In this document: positions 28,244 through 36,783 of the stretch, piece after piece
How the letters are laid out: each line of letters opens with the position of its first letter
Position numbering within the stretch: the first letter of the stretch is position 1
Assembly (NCBI RefSeq): GCF_035989305.1
Contig: NZ_CP108514.1
Location: 6,428,501-6,492,500 of the forward strand
Length of the DNA stretch: 64,000 bases
Source: Streptomyces sp. NBC_01233
Lineage (GTDB): Bacteria; Actinomycetota; Actinomycetes; Streptomycetales; Streptomycetaceae
Direction of reading: 5' to 3'
The notes under the pieces: model-generated
Told to the model about the DNA's origin: nothing
The model's database searches: none
The model's input: only the letters and a program-made list of their open reading frames with translations
Program-made: the position numbers and the translations under genes

Positions 28244-29473
28244 GTGACACTTCTGACGAGGCGGGCAGGGGCGGGCTTGGCCGCCGTGGCGGCATGGGCG
28301 GGCCTGCTGGGCGGGCTGGCCGGATGCACCCAGGACGGCAAGTCGCCGGTCGAGATCCAGCTGCCCGGCAAACCCCGCTCGCCGGACGAGGCCATCCGGA
28401 TCACCCCCGACGACAACGCCAAGGGGGTCCAGGGCGACGCGCGGCTGACGGTCACCGTGCCGGAGGGCCGGCTGGAGCGGGTCGTCGTCACCAAGGTGGA
28501 GGACGCGCAGGAGGAGGAGGTCCCCGGCTCCATCGCCGCCGACGGGCTCAGCTGGAGCCCCGACCCGGCCTCCGGCCGGCTCGCACTCGCGGCCAAGTAC
28601 ACCGTGGACGCCGTCGCCCTCGACGGGCACAACCGCCGCCAGGCCCGGCACACCACCTTCACCACCTACGTTCCCGAGGAGCGGTTCATCGGCTACTTCA
28701 AGCCCGAGAACCGCTCCACCGTCGGCACCGGCATGATCGTCTCCTTCAAGTTCAACCGCCCGATCGAACGCCGTGCGGAGGTGGAACGGGCCATCACCGT
28801 CACCTCCGACCCGGCCGTGCAGGTCATCGGCCACTGGTTCGGCCGCGAGCGGCTCGACTTCCGGCCCAGGGAGTACTGGAAGGCCGGCACCAAGGTCACC
28901 GTGAAGATGGACCTGCGCGACGTTGAGGGCGCGCCCGGTTCGTACGGCATCCAGTCCAAGACCGTCACCTTCACCGTCGGCCGCTCCCAGATCTCCCGGG
29001 TGGACGCGGCCGCGCACACCATGGAGGTCCGCCGGGACGGGGAGCTGCTGTCGACCGTGCCCGTCAGCGCCGGGGCGCCCAAGACCACCACGTACAACGG
29101 GAAGATGGTGGTGATGGAGCTCTTCGACGTCACCCGCATGAACGGCCAGACCGTCGGCTTCGGCGGCGAGTACGACATCCCCGACGTCCCGCACGCCATG
29201 CGGCTCACCTCCTCCGGGACCTTCCTGCACGGGAACTACTGGTCCAGCCCCGACACCTTCGGCACCACCAACGTGAGTCACGGCTGCGTGGGCCTGCGCG
29301 ACGACAAGGGCGGCGGCTCCGACACCCCGGCCGGCTGGTTCTTCGACCGGACCCTGATCGGGGACGTGGTGGAGGTCGTCAACTCGCAGGACAAGACGGT
29401 CGCCGCCGACAACGGGCTGGGCGGCTGGAACATGTCCTGGGCGGACTGGGTCGCCGGTTCCGCCATCGTCTGA
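28244..29473 (+). CDS. lipoprotein L,D-transpeptidase (Ig-like + YkuD)
   Basis: Forms 3-3 cross-links in peptidoglycan outside the cell. The 409-residue protein has a lipoprotein signal ending in LAGC (Cys 28), two bacterial Ig-like domains (about 45-250) of the kind found in mycobacterial LdtMt2, and a C-terminal YkuD domain with the active-site stretch NVSHGCVGLRD (His 346, Cys 348) and upstream HGNYW. Start GTG 28244 lies behind GGAGG. A close paralogue lies at 31501, and a third, different L,D-transpeptidase at 30655, so this is a local cell-wall cluster. The 3' end is followed by a 230-base gap without a gene. Confidence 0.93.
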   Translation: MTLLTRRAGAGLAAVAAWAGLLGGLAGCTQDGKSPVEIQLPGKPRSPDEAIRITPDDNAKGVQGDARLTVTVPEGRLERVVVTKVEDAQEEEVPGSIAADGLSWSPDPASGRLALAAKYTVDAVALDGHNRRQARHTTFTTYVPEERFIGYFKPENRSTVGTGMIVSFKFNRPIERRAEVERAITVTSDPAVQVIGHWFGRERLDFRPREYWKAGTKVTVKMDLRDVEGAPGSYGIQSKTVTFTVGRSQISRVDAAAHTMEVRRDGELLSTVPVSAGAPKTTTYNGKMVVMELFDVTRMNGQTVGFGGEYDIPDVPHAMRLTSSGTFLHGNYWSSPDTFGTTNVSHGCVGLRDDKGGGSDTPAGWFFDRTLIGDVVEVVNSQDKTVAADNGLGGWNMSWADWVAGSAIV

Positions 29474-29702
29474 ACGCCGCACGGAGCGCCCGCACGGGTG
29501 ACTCGTGTGATCGGAATGCCGTAGCGGAGAGTGTCCGCGCCCCGATCCGCCGGCCCCTGCCCCCAGCCTGTCAGGGCGCATCAGGGAGCGGGAAGCGGGC
29601 GGAGCGTCATGTCGGCAAGGGACCGGACCCCGACCGCTGGACCGGCCGCCCCGGCTCCGGTGCGAGCATCCGCGGGCGGCCCCGTACGACGGACGGAGTG
29701 GC

Positions 29703-30557
29703 ATGACAGCCTGGACGACGAGGGCGTGGCCGATCGGACTCGCCGCCGCGGTGGTGATCGGCGCGGCGGCGCCGGCCCGTGCCGCGCCGCCCGCTGCGGC
29801 GGCCGGCACCGCCCGGGTGGTGCTGCGCAGCACGGACCCGGACACCGGAGCGCCCCTGTCCGGGGCCCGGTTCGAGCTGTGGCGCGAGACCAACGACCTG
29901 GCGGGGCCACAGCGCACCGGTCAGGCCCCGGACGAACGGCAGGACGGCGTCTGCGTGACCGACGCGAAGGGCACCTGCACGGTGGAGCTCGCGACCGGCG
30001 AGGCGTACTACTGGGTGCAGATCGCGGTCCCCGCCGGCTACGAGCGGCCGGACGAACCGTTCACCGGCTTCAACCTGGGTGAGGCCGCCGCCAGGGACGG
30101 GCTCGTCGTCAACGTCGCGAACCGGCGGGAGGGTGCTGCGTACAGCGGCGCGATCCGGGTCCGGACGAAGGACGGCAAGACCCGTTCGCCGCTGCCCGGC
30201 GCGGTGTTCGAGCTCTGGAAGGAGACCAACGGCACCGCCCGCCTCCAGACCGGGGGCGTCGACGCCGACCAGCGGGCGAGGCCGGGCTGCGCCACCGACG
30301 CCGACGGCACCTGCGACTTCGGCAGGCTCGCCGACGGCCCGTACTTCCTGGTGGAGACGGACGTCGCCGAGGGCTACGTGCTGCCGGAGGACCCGGTGAC
30401 CGGCCCCCTGCTGCTGGACGGGACGGTCGGCCGGCGGCTCGTGGTCACCTTCCACAACAAGCGCCACGAGCGGATCCCCGCCGTGGACGAGCCCGAGGGC
30501 AAGCAGGACGACGGCCGCCGGGCCCGGGACGCGCGCACCGGTGCGCCGGTGGAGTGA
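29703..30557 (+). CDS. secreted protein with two SpaA/prealbumin-like domains
   Basis: A 284-residue exported protein. Signal peptide about 1-27 (cleavage near ARAAP). Two homologous domains follow: residues about 36-135 (GARFELWRETN, GVCVTDAKGTCTVEL, YYWVQIAVPAGYE) and about 140-240 (GAVFELWKETN, GCATDADGTCDFGRL, YFLVETDVAEGYV). These are the prealbumin-like/SpaA folds used in pilins and adhesin stalks of Gram-positive bacteria. Each has a Cys pair where isopeptide bonds are usual. The charged C-terminus (EQRIPAVDEPEGKQDDGRR-like) has no LPXTG or membrane anchor, so it is probably released or wall-associated. ATG 29703 follows ACGGAG. It lies between two L,D-transpeptidase genes. Confidence 0.82.
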   Translation: MTAWTTRAWPIGLAAAVVIGAAAPARAAPPAAAAGTARVVLRSTDPDTGAPLSGARFELWRETNDLAGPQRTGQAPDERQDGVCVTDAKGTCTVELATGEAYYWVQIAVPAGYERPDEPFTGFNLGEAAARDGLVVNVANRREGAAYSGAIRVRTKDGKTRSPLPGAVFELWKETNGTARLQTGGVDADQRARPGCATDADGTCDFGRLADGPYFLVETDVAEGYVLPEDPVTGPLLLDGTVGRRLVVTFHNKRHERIPAVDEPEGKQDDGRRARDARTGAPVE

Positions 30558-30654
30558 CCCCCTCACCCGGCCGGCGCATCAGCGCGAGCCGGACCCCCGC
30601 CCGAAGGGTTGGCTGGGCCGCGACCGTCGAGCTCGCAGACCCGAGGAGGTCCGG

Positions 30655-31362
30655 ATGGCCGGACGTCAGGGGACAGGTCCGACAGTACGCGTGGCCGCAC
30701 TCGGCGCCCTGCTCGCACTGGCGGGCCTGCATCCGTCCCAGGCTGCGGCCGCCCCGGCGGAACCGGAGAGCGCGTGCGTGGCGGGCACCGGCCCCTACCA
30801 ACGGGAGCTGGAGAACCACCTGGGCCGGCCGGTCGACGGGGTGCAGTCCTCGGCGGACTGCCACGCCGTCCGCGCCTTCCAGCGCGCGAACGGCGTCACT
30901 CCCGCCCACGGCTACCCGGGCCTGTCCACCTACCGCACGATGCTCGTCGTGACCGCCCGTCCCGACCCCAACGCCGCGGGCGACTGCCCCGTCCGCGAAC
31001 ACCGCGTCACCTGTGTCGACATGGACCGTCAGCTGCTGTGGGTGCAGAGGGGCGACAAGGTCGTCCTCCCGCCCGTGCCCATCCGCACCGGCCGCGACTA
31101 CCAGGAGACCCGGCCCGGCTGGCACGAGGTGTACTGGCGCAGCAAGGACCACGTTTCCTCGCTGTACGGCTCACCCATGCCGTACGCCCAGTTCTTCGAC
31201 GGGGGCCAGGCGCTGCACGGCACGCCGGGCTCCCTTTACGGAGGCGGTGGTTCCGCCGGCTGCGTCAACCTCACCGAGCCGGACGCGGAGCGCCTCTGGG
31301 GCCTGCTCACCGAGGGCGACGCCGTCTACGTCTGGGGCACCAAACCCGGCACCGAGGACTGA
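30655..31362 (+). CDS. secreted L,D-transpeptidase with peptidoglycan-binding-like domain
   Basis: A 235-residue exported enzyme. A signal peptide (about 1-33, ending SQAAAA) precedes a domain with PYQRELENHLGRPVDG and CHAVRAFQRANGV, a peptidoglycan-binding type 1 pattern. The C-terminal YkuD domain follows, with LHGTPGSLYGGGGSAGCVNL (catalytic Cys 203). The residue two before Cys is Ala instead of the usual His of SHGC, so catalysis must rely on the other His or differ. ATG 30655 has GAGGAG 6 bases upstream. Five cysteines in total suggest disulfides. It is unlike its two lipoprotein neighbours and so is not a recent duplicate. Confidence 0.87.
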   Translation: MAGRQGTGPTVRVAALGALLALAGLHPSQAAAAPAEPESACVAGTGPYQRELENHLGRPVDGVQSSADCHAVRAFQRANGVTPAHGYPGLSTYRTMLVVTARPDPNAAGDCPVREHRVTCVDMDRQLLWVQRGDKVVLPPVPIRTGRDYQETRPGWHEVYWRSKDHVSSLYGSPMPYAQFFDGGQALHGTPGSLYGGGGSAGCVNLTEPDAERLWGLLTEGDAVYVWGTKPGTED

Positions 31363-31500
31363 CCCGCAAGCCGTCCCGGCCGACGCGCGGCAGTTGGGAC
31401 GGAACGGTGACAAGACCGTGGCTCATCGTGATCTGCCCATGTGATTTCCTGTCGACAAGCGCGCGACTGTCCGCGCGCGGGGGACATGGGGAGAACAAGA

Positions 31501-32727
31501 GTGAACCTGCAGCCGATACGCGGCCGCGCCCGCACCGGCCTGCCGGCCCTTCTGCTGGGGGCGGCCCTGCTGTTCACCACCGCGTGCAGCGGTGGTGGCG
31601 GGAGTAACAGCAGCGGCAGCGGCGGCGACAACGCCGGGGGCGGCGCCAAGAACGGGACCGAGGCGTCGAAGGCAGTCGTCAGCGTCAAGCCCGACGACGG
31701 GGCCAAGGAGGTCGCCACCAGCGGCGTCCTGAAGATTTCCAGCACCGGCGGCAAGCTCACCACGGTGACCGTCGCCGACACCAAGGGCAACGCGGTCGAG
31801 GGCAAGCTCACCGACGACGGGGCGAACTGGGAGCCGGCCCGTCACCTGGCCTCCGCCACCGAGTACAAGGTGCACGCGGTCGCCAAGGACGAGGCCGGCC
31901 GGGAGTCCGCCAAGGACACCACCTTCACCACCCTGACGCCGACCAACACCTTCGTGGGCCACTACACGCCCGAGGACGGCGCGACCGTCGGCGTGGGCAT
32001 GCCGGTCTCGATCAACTTCACCCGTGGGATCACCAACCCCGAGGCCGTCGAGAAGGCCATCACCGTGACCGCCGAGCCGGCCGTGCCGGTCGAGGGCCAC
32101 TGGTTCGGCAACGACCGCCTGGACTTCCGCCCCGAGAAGTACTGGGCCGCGGGCACCAAGGTCACCGTGAAGCTCGCCCTCGACGGAGTCGAAGGCCGCC
32201 CGGGCGTCTACGGCAAGCAGACCCGTACGGTCACCTTCACCGTCGGCCGCTCCCAGGTCTCCACGGTGGACGCGAGCGAGAAGGAGATGCAGGTCGTCCG
32301 TGACGGCCAGGTCATCAAGACCCTCCCGATCACCGCGGGCGCCCCGTCGACCACCACCTACAACGGGCAGATGGTCATCAGCGAGAAGTACAAGGTCACG
32401 CGGATGAACGGCGCGACCGTGGGCTTCGGCGGCGAGTACGATATCTCCGACGTCCCGCACGCGATGCGCCTGTCGCAGTCGGGCACCTTCGTCCACGGCA
32501 ACTACTGGGCCTCCGCGGGCACCTTCGGCTCGGCGAACGTCAGCCACGGCTGCGTCGGCCTCAAGGACGTCCGCGGCGCCGGCGACGACAACCAGCCCGC
32601 CGCCTGGTTCTTCAACGAGTCCCTGATCGGCGACGTGGTCGTCGTGAAGAACTCCAAGGACAAGCAGATCGCCCCGGACAACGGCCTCAACGGCTGGAAC
32701 ATGGACTGGGCGGAGTGGATCAAGTAA
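31501..32727 (+). CDS. lipoprotein L,D-transpeptidase (paralogue of the 28244 gene)
   Basis: A 408-residue wall cross-linking enzyme with the same plan as the gene at 28244. The lipobox TTAC (Cys 29) is followed by a Gly/Ser/Asn linker, two Ig-like domains and a YkuD domain with NVSHGCVGLKD (catalytic Cys 351) and HGNYWAS. Sequence between the two copies is alike along the whole length (for example VGRSQVSTVDAS versus VGRSQISRVDAA), so they arose by duplication. The GTG at 31501 has GGGGAGA 7 bases before it; the ATG at 31486 has a ribosome site too close to be useful. A very strong hairpin follows the stop codon. Confidence 0.93.
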   Translation: MNLQPIRGRARTGLPALLLGAALLFTTACSGGGGSNSSGSGGDNAGGGAKNGTEASKAVVSVKPDDGAKEVATSGVLKISSTGGKLTTVTVADTKGNAVEGKLTDDGANWEPARHLASATEYKVHAVAKDEAGRESAKDTTFTTLTPTNTFVGHYTPEDGATVGVGMPVSINFTRGITNPEAVEKAITVTAEPAVPVEGHWFGNDRLDFRPEKYWAAGTKVTVKLALDGVEGRPGVYGKQTRTVTFTVGRSQVSTVDASEKEMQVVRDGQVIKTLPITAGAPSTTTYNGQMVISEKYKVTRMNGATVGFGGEYDISDVPHAMRLSQSGTFVHGNYWASAGTFGSANVSHGCVGLKDVRGAGDDNQPAAWFFNESLIGDVVVVKNSKDKQIAPDNGLNGWNMDWAEWIK

Positions 32728-32743
32728 GCGGGTCCCGTACCCC

Positions 32744-32788
32744 GTGAAGTGGCCCGGTGCTGTGACCCACAGCACCGGGCCACTTCAC
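32744..32788. terminator. perfect 21-bp-stem hairpin terminator
   Basis: The arm gtgaagtggcccggtgctgt(g) at 32744-32764 pairs perfectly with 32768-32788 around a three-base loop. It lies 16 bases after the L,D-transpeptidase stop and only 25 bases before the next start codon, so the promoter of the enoyl-CoA hydratase must be within or very close to it. Confidence 0.88.
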
Positions 32789-32813
32789 GTTAACCGGCGC
32801 TAACCTGGCCCGT

Positions 32814-33581
32814 ATGACCCTCTCTCTCGAAGTCTCCGAAGGCGTCGGCACCATCCGCCTGGACCGGCCGCCCATGAACGCCCTGGACATCGCCACCCAG
32901 GACCGGCTGCGCGAGCTCGCGGTGGAGGCGACCGACCGGGCCGACGTCCGCGCGGTCATCATCTACGGCGGCGAGAAGGTGTTCGCGGCGGGCGCGGACA
33001 TCAAGGAGATGCAGACGATGGACCACGCGGCGATGGTCGCCCGGTCCCGCGCGCTCCAGGACGCCTTCACCGCCGTCGCCCGCATCCCCAAGCCGGTCGT
33101 CGCTGCCATCACCGGCTATGCGCTGGGCGGTGGTTGCGAGCTCGCGTTGTGCGCCGACTACCGGATCGCCGCGGACAACGCGAAGCTCGGCCAGCCCGAG
33201 ATCCTGCTCGGCCTGATCCCGGGCGCGGGCGGCACCCAGCGGCTGTCCCGGCTGGTCGGCCCGTCCAAGGCCAAGGACCTGATCTTCACCGGACGCATGG
33301 TGAAGGCCGACGAGGCGCTCACCCTGGGCCTGGTCGACCGGGTCGTGCCCGCCGCCGAGGTGTACGAGCAGGCGCACGCCTGGGCCGCCAAGCTGGCACA
33401 GGGGCCGGCGATGGCGCTGCGCGCCGCCAAGGAGTGCGTGGATGTCGGCCTGGAGGCGGACATCGACACCGGTCTCACCATCGAACGCAACTGGTTCGCG
33501 GGCCTGTTCGCCACCGAGGACCGCGAGCGCGGCATGCGCAGCTTCGTCGAAGAGGGCCCGGGCAAGGCGAAGTTCGTCTGA
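32814..33581 (+). CDS. enoyl-CoA hydratase/isomerase family protein
   Basis: A 255-residue crotonase-fold enzyme acting on acyl-CoA thioesters, most likely hydrating trans-2-enoyl-CoA in fatty acid degradation. The oxyanion-hole segments are EKVFAAGADIKEMQ and ITGYALGGGCELALCADYRIA. The two catalytic glutamates expected for a true hydratase are present in that region and in GQPEILLGLIPGAGGTQRL. The ATG at 32814 gives the usual family length. It stands alone between a strong terminator and another hairpin. Paaf/FadB-like hydratase activity is the best guess; an isomerase or dehalogenase role cannot be excluded. Confidence 0.92.
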   Translation: MTLSLEVSEGVGTIRLDRPPMNALDIATQDRLRELAVEATDRADVRAVIIYGGEKVFAAGADIKEMQTMDHAAMVARSRALQDAFTAVARIPKPVVAAITGYALGGGCELALCADYRIAADNAKLGQPEILLGLIPGAGGTQRLSRLVGPSKAKDLIFTGRMVKADEALTLGLVDRVVPAAEVYEQAHAWAAKLAQGPAMALRAAKECVDVGLEADIDTGLTIERNWFAGLFATEDRERGMRSFVEEGPGKAKFV

Positions 33582-33741
33582 GCGCGGCACCGGTCCTCCC
33601 TGTGGGTGGATTAGCCAGGCCTTAAGGGAGCCTTAAGCGGAAACGGTGATCCACTCGCGGTGATCAATTCCCTGCGATGTGTCACCGCAGGTCAAACTGG
33701 GTATTGGGGCTCCCCTATTGCCTCCCGCATATGACAGGGCG

Positions 33742-33776
33742 CCCCCTTGGATTCGTTGAATCCGGGGGGTGTTTTC
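33742..33776 (+). terminator. hairpin with T-run after enoyl-CoA hydratase region
   Basis: Arm cccccttggattc (33742-33754) pairs with gaatccgggggg (33758-33769) with a two-base bulge, followed by tgtttt. It lies 160 bases after the hydratase stop and 47 bases before the next start. Confidence 0.65.
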
Positions 33777-33822
33777 CTCTGGAACGGCCCGGAGGGGCAG
33801 GTCGGCCGTCCATGATGGGTGC

Positions 33823-34335
33823 ATGGCGGGCCTGGAGGGTGTGGAACAGCCGCGGCAGCGCGGCAGCGCTTCGGCGGTACGGCTCACGGCGGCTCCCGAG
33901 GACGAACAGGGCCTCAAGGCGCTCGAGTCGTACGGGAATCCGGCCGAGGCGGAAGTGACGCTGCCGTCCATGCCGGAGTCGGCGAGCACGGCGCGCCGGC
34001 TCACCCAGTGCGTGGTGGTCCGCCTCTGGGGTCTCTCGCCGCAGATCGCCGAACACGCCGTCCTGCTGGTCTCGGAGCTCGTCGGCAACGCGGTGCGGCA
34101 CACCGGCGCCCGCTCCTTCGGTTTACGCATGCTGCGCCGCCGCGGCTGGATCCGGGTGGAGGTGCGCGATCCCTCGCGCGGGCTGCCCTGTCTGATGCCG
34201 GTCCACGAACTCGACACCACGGGCCGCGGCCTCTTCCTCGTCGACAAGCTGTCCGACCGCTGGGGCGCCGACCTGCTGCCGCGCGGCAAGATCACCTGGT
34301 TCGAGATGCGGGTCGCCGACCGCCAGAACGCCTGA
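33823..34335 (+). CDS. RsbW-like ATP-binding regulatory protein (HATPase)
   Basis: A 170-residue histidine-kinase-like ATPase domain protein of the anti-sigma-factor/serine-kinase type, very numerous in Streptomyces. After a variable 50-residue lead it shows the N-box AVLLVSELVGNAVRHTG (Asn and the preceding Glu) and the G1/G2 region RVEVRDPSRGLP and TTGRGLFLVDKLSDRWG. There is no transmembrane or dimerisation domain. ATG at 33823 was chosen because the upstream frame runs into the terminator; its ribosome site (GATGGGT) is weak. No sigma factor or antagonist gene is adjacent, so the partner is unknown. Confidence 0.87.
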   Translation: MAGLEGVEQPRQRGSASAVRLTAAPEDEQGLKALESYGNPAEAEVTLPSMPESASTARRLTQCVVVRLWGLSPQIAEHAVLLVSELVGNAVRHTGARSFGLRMLRRRGWIRVEVRDPSRGLPCLMPVHELDTTGRGLFLVDKLSDRWGADLLPRGKITWFEMRVADRQNA

Positions 34336-34701
34336 AGCCCCCGGGCGCCGAGATGGGGCGGTGTGGGGGCTTCGTGGGTGCGCCGAGGATCGAAGGGGGT
34401 GTGATCCTCGGCGTGGTGACTTCGCTCGGGTCAATTGGGGAAGTCGTGCATCCGACTATGGCAGACGAGGGTCCAAACGCCAAAAGTCCCTAGTTGGACA
34501 TAAGTGTGCAAATCGTAAGACTTTCTAGCTAAATCCTAGGTGAGGTGGGCCACTCGCCTCGCATTCGATGAATAACTATCGGAACCTCTGAGTAAATCGT
34601 TGATCACGTAGAGGATTGACCACCCGCTCGGCCTCTTCGGGTGAACGTCCCGAATTGGGTCAATCATTACCTTCCGGGTCATCCACCTCTTAAATGGGCA
34701 A
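34336..34701. other. 366-bp intergenic region, partly AT-rich
   Basis: The second half (about 34480-34700) is strikingly AT-rich for this genome, with text such as taagactttctagctaaat and gatgaataactatcgg. It contains an imperfect inverted repeat around aggtgaggtgggccactcgcct (34540-34561). No reading frame or structured RNA stands out. It must hold the promoter of the deacetylase / propeller pair. Confidence 0.5.
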
Positions 34702-35508
34702 GTGCTCTCACATCCAGGCCGCCGCGCGGCCCTGCGCGGGGCCCTGCGTGCGGCCGGTCTCGGAGCGGCCGGCGCCGCGGTGGCGGGCCTGACCGCCGCC
34801 TGCGGACCGGGCCGCCCCGCCACCGCGTCCTCCGCTCCGCCCCCCGGCCCCGCCAGGCCGGACCGGCCCGCCAAGGCGGCCGCCGCCCCGCGCCGGTTCG
34901 CCGGGCAGCCCGTGGAGATCGGCCACGGCCCGCGCGACCGCCCCGGGGTAGCCCTCACCTTCCACGGCAACGGCGACCCCGCCATCGCCAAAGCGGTCCT
35001 GGCCGAGGCCGAACGCGGGGGCGCGCGGGTCACCGTACTGGCGATCGGCAGCTGGCTCGACGCCCACCCGGACATGGCCCGCCGCGTCCTCGACGGCGGC
35101 CACGAGCTCGGCAACCACACCCAGCGCCACCTCGCGGTCAACGACCTCCCCGAGGCCGAGGCCTACGCCGAGATCACCGGCTGCGCCCAGCGGCTCAAGC
35201 GGCTCACCGGCTCCATCGGCACCTGGTTCCGGCCCTCCCAGACGCAGTACGCGACCCCGCTCGTCCAGAAACTGGCCCAGCGGGCCGGCTATCCGCACGT
35301 CCTCTCGTACGACGTGGACTCCCTCGACTTCACCTCGCCCGGCGCCGCGGCCGTCATCCGCACCGTCACCGGGACGATCCAAGGCGGATCGGTGGTGAGC
35401 CTGCACTTCGGCTACGCGGACACGGTCGACGCGATGCCTCCCCTCCTCGAAGAACTCGCGCGCCGCAAGCTGCGCGCGGTGACCACCACGGAGCTGCTGA
35501 CCCAATGA
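34702..35508 (+). CDS. polysaccharide deacetylase-like lipoprotein with altered motif 1
   Basis: A 268-residue exported NodB-homology protein. The N-terminus has an RRAALRG stretch and a hydrophobic segment ending in the lipobox LTAAC (Cys about 34), so it may be Tat-exported and lipid-anchored. Of the five CE4 motifs, motif 2 (NHTQRH), motif 3 (WFRPSQTQY), motif 4 (SYDVDS) and motif 5 (VVSLHFGYAD) are present. Motif 1, normally TFDDG with the catalytic base and a metal ligand, reads TFHGNGD. GTG 34702 is the only start that keeps the export signal; its ribosome site is weak. It overlaps the next gene by 4 bases, so the two are co-translated. Confidence 0.82.
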   Translation: MLSHPGRRAALRGALRAAGLGAAGAAVAGLTAACGPGRPATASSAPPPGPARPDRPAKAAAAPRRFAGQPVEIGHGPRDRPGVALTFHGNGDPAIAKAVLAEAERGGARVTVLAIGSWLDAHPDMARRVLDGGHELGNHTQRHLAVNDLPEAEAYAEITGCAQRLKRLTGSIGTWFRPSQTQYATPLVQKLAQRAGYPHVLSYDVDSLDFTSPGAAAVIRTVTGTIQGGSVVSLHFGYADTVDAMPPLLEELARRKLRAVTTTELLTQ

Positions 35509-36692
35509 CGACCACCCGCCTTCCCCGGAAGGTCACCGTGCTGCTGGCCGGTCTGGTCCTCGCCGCCCTGGCCGGCTGCGGAGCAGCCGAAAAGGGGCCT
35601 GCCGAGGCGCTCGGCACCAAGGGCCCGGCCAAGCCCGTCAAGGCCGTCCCGGCCCTCCCTCCCGGCCTGCCCGGCATGCCTCCGGTCCTCGATCCGAAGG
35701 ACGTCTACGCCGCGGACCGGCCGAACAAGCTCTCCCCGGTGGTCAAGGACTTCCCGTCGCGCGTCTACGTGCCGAACACCAACTCCAACACGGTGTCCGT
35801 CATCGACCCGGTGACCTACCAGGTCATCGACACCATCCCGGTCGGCGTCCAGCCCCAGCACGTGGTGCCCTCCTGGGACATGAAGACCCTGTGGGTCAAC
35901 AACAACCGCGGCCACACGCTCACCCCCATCAACCCGGCCACCGGCGAGGCCGGAAAGCCGGTCGAGGTGCACGACCCGTACAACCTGTACTTCACGCCGA
36001 ACGGCAAGTACGCGATCGTCATGGCCTCGATGGACAAGGAGCTCGTCTTCCGCGATCCGCACACGATGGACCGCGTGAAGACCGTCCCGGTGACCTGCTA
36101 CGGCGTCAACCACGCGGACTTCTCCGCCGACGGCCGCTACTTCATCGTGAGCTGCGAGTTCTCCGGCGAACTCCTCAAGGTCGACACCGAGCGGATGGAG
36201 GTCATCGGCCAGCAGAAACTGCCGTTCGAGGGCGCGATGCCGCAGGACGTCAAGATCTCGCCGGACGGGAAGACCTTCTACGTCGCCGACATGATGGCGC
36301 ACGGCATGTGGGTGCTCAGCGGCGACACCTTCGAGACCCCCAAGCTGCTGCCCACCGGCAAGGGCTGCCACGGCCTGTACGTGAGCCGCGACTCCAAGGA
36401 GATGTACGTCTCCAACCGCGGCGAGGGCACGATCTCGGTCTTCAACTTCCCCGAGAACAGGCTCACCAAGAAGTGGACGCTGCCGGACGGCGGCAGCCCC
36501 GACATGGGCGGGGTCTCGGCCGACGGCAAGGTGCTGTGGCTGTCGGGCCGCTACAACTCCGAGGTGTACGCGATCGACACCGTGACCGGCAAGCAGCTCG
36601 CCCGCATCCCGGTCGGCGGCGGCCCGCACGGGCTCGCGGTCTACCCGCAGCCCGGCCGTTACTCGCTCGGCCACACCGGGATCTTCCGGTAG
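35505..36692 (+). CDS. YVTN/YncE-like beta-propeller lipoprotein
   Basis: A 395-residue exported protein with lipobox LAGC (Cys about 23), a Pro/Ala/Lys linker, and a seven-bladed propeller-type repeat domain from about residue 85. Blades show repeated patterns such as VYVPNTNSNTVSVIDPVTYQ, LWVNNNRGHTLTPINPATG, FYVADMMAHGMWVL, MYVSNRGEGTISVF and LWLSGRYNSEVYAIDTVTGK. ATG 35505 overlaps the deacetylase stop (ATGA). No catalytic signature is visible; propellers of this kind bind proteins, metals or glycans. The tight coupling to the deacetylase suggests a shared complex on the cell surface. A hairpin follows the gene. Confidence 0.85.
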   Translation: MTTTRLPRKVTVLLAGLVLAALAGCGAAEKGPAEALGTKGPAKPVKAVPALPPGLPGMPPVLDPKDVYAADRPNKLSPVVKDFPSRVYVPNTNSNTVSVIDPVTYQVIDTIPVGVQPQHVVPSWDMKTLWVNNNRGHTLTPINPATGEAGKPVEVHDPYNLYFTPNGKYAIVMASMDKELVFRDPHTMDRVKTVPVTCYGVNHADFSADGRYFIVSCEFSGELLKVDTERMEVIGQQKLPFEGAMPQDVKISPDGKTFYVADMMAHGMWVLSGDTFETPKLLPTGKGCHGLYVSRDSKEMYVSNRGEGTISVFNFPENRLTKKWTLPDGGSPDMGGVSADGKVLWLSGRYNSEVYAIDTVTGKQLARIPVGGGPHGLAVYPQPGRYSLGHTGIFR

Positions 36693-36721
36693 CCGAAGGC
36701 TCCACACCCGAAGGACGTGAC

Positions 36722-36762
36722 GACGGTGCCCCGGGAGCTCGCACAACTCCCAGGGCACCGTC
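36722..36762. terminator. hairpin between convergent propeller and P450 genes
   Basis: Sixteen-base arms, gacggtgccccgggag (36722-36737) and ctcccagggcaccgtc (36747-36762), pair with one mismatch around a nine-base loop. It lies 29 bases after the propeller stop and 21 bases beyond the P450 stop, so it can serve both directions. Confidence 0.8.
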
Positions 36763-36783
36763 ACCGACCCGTCGGGCCACGGA

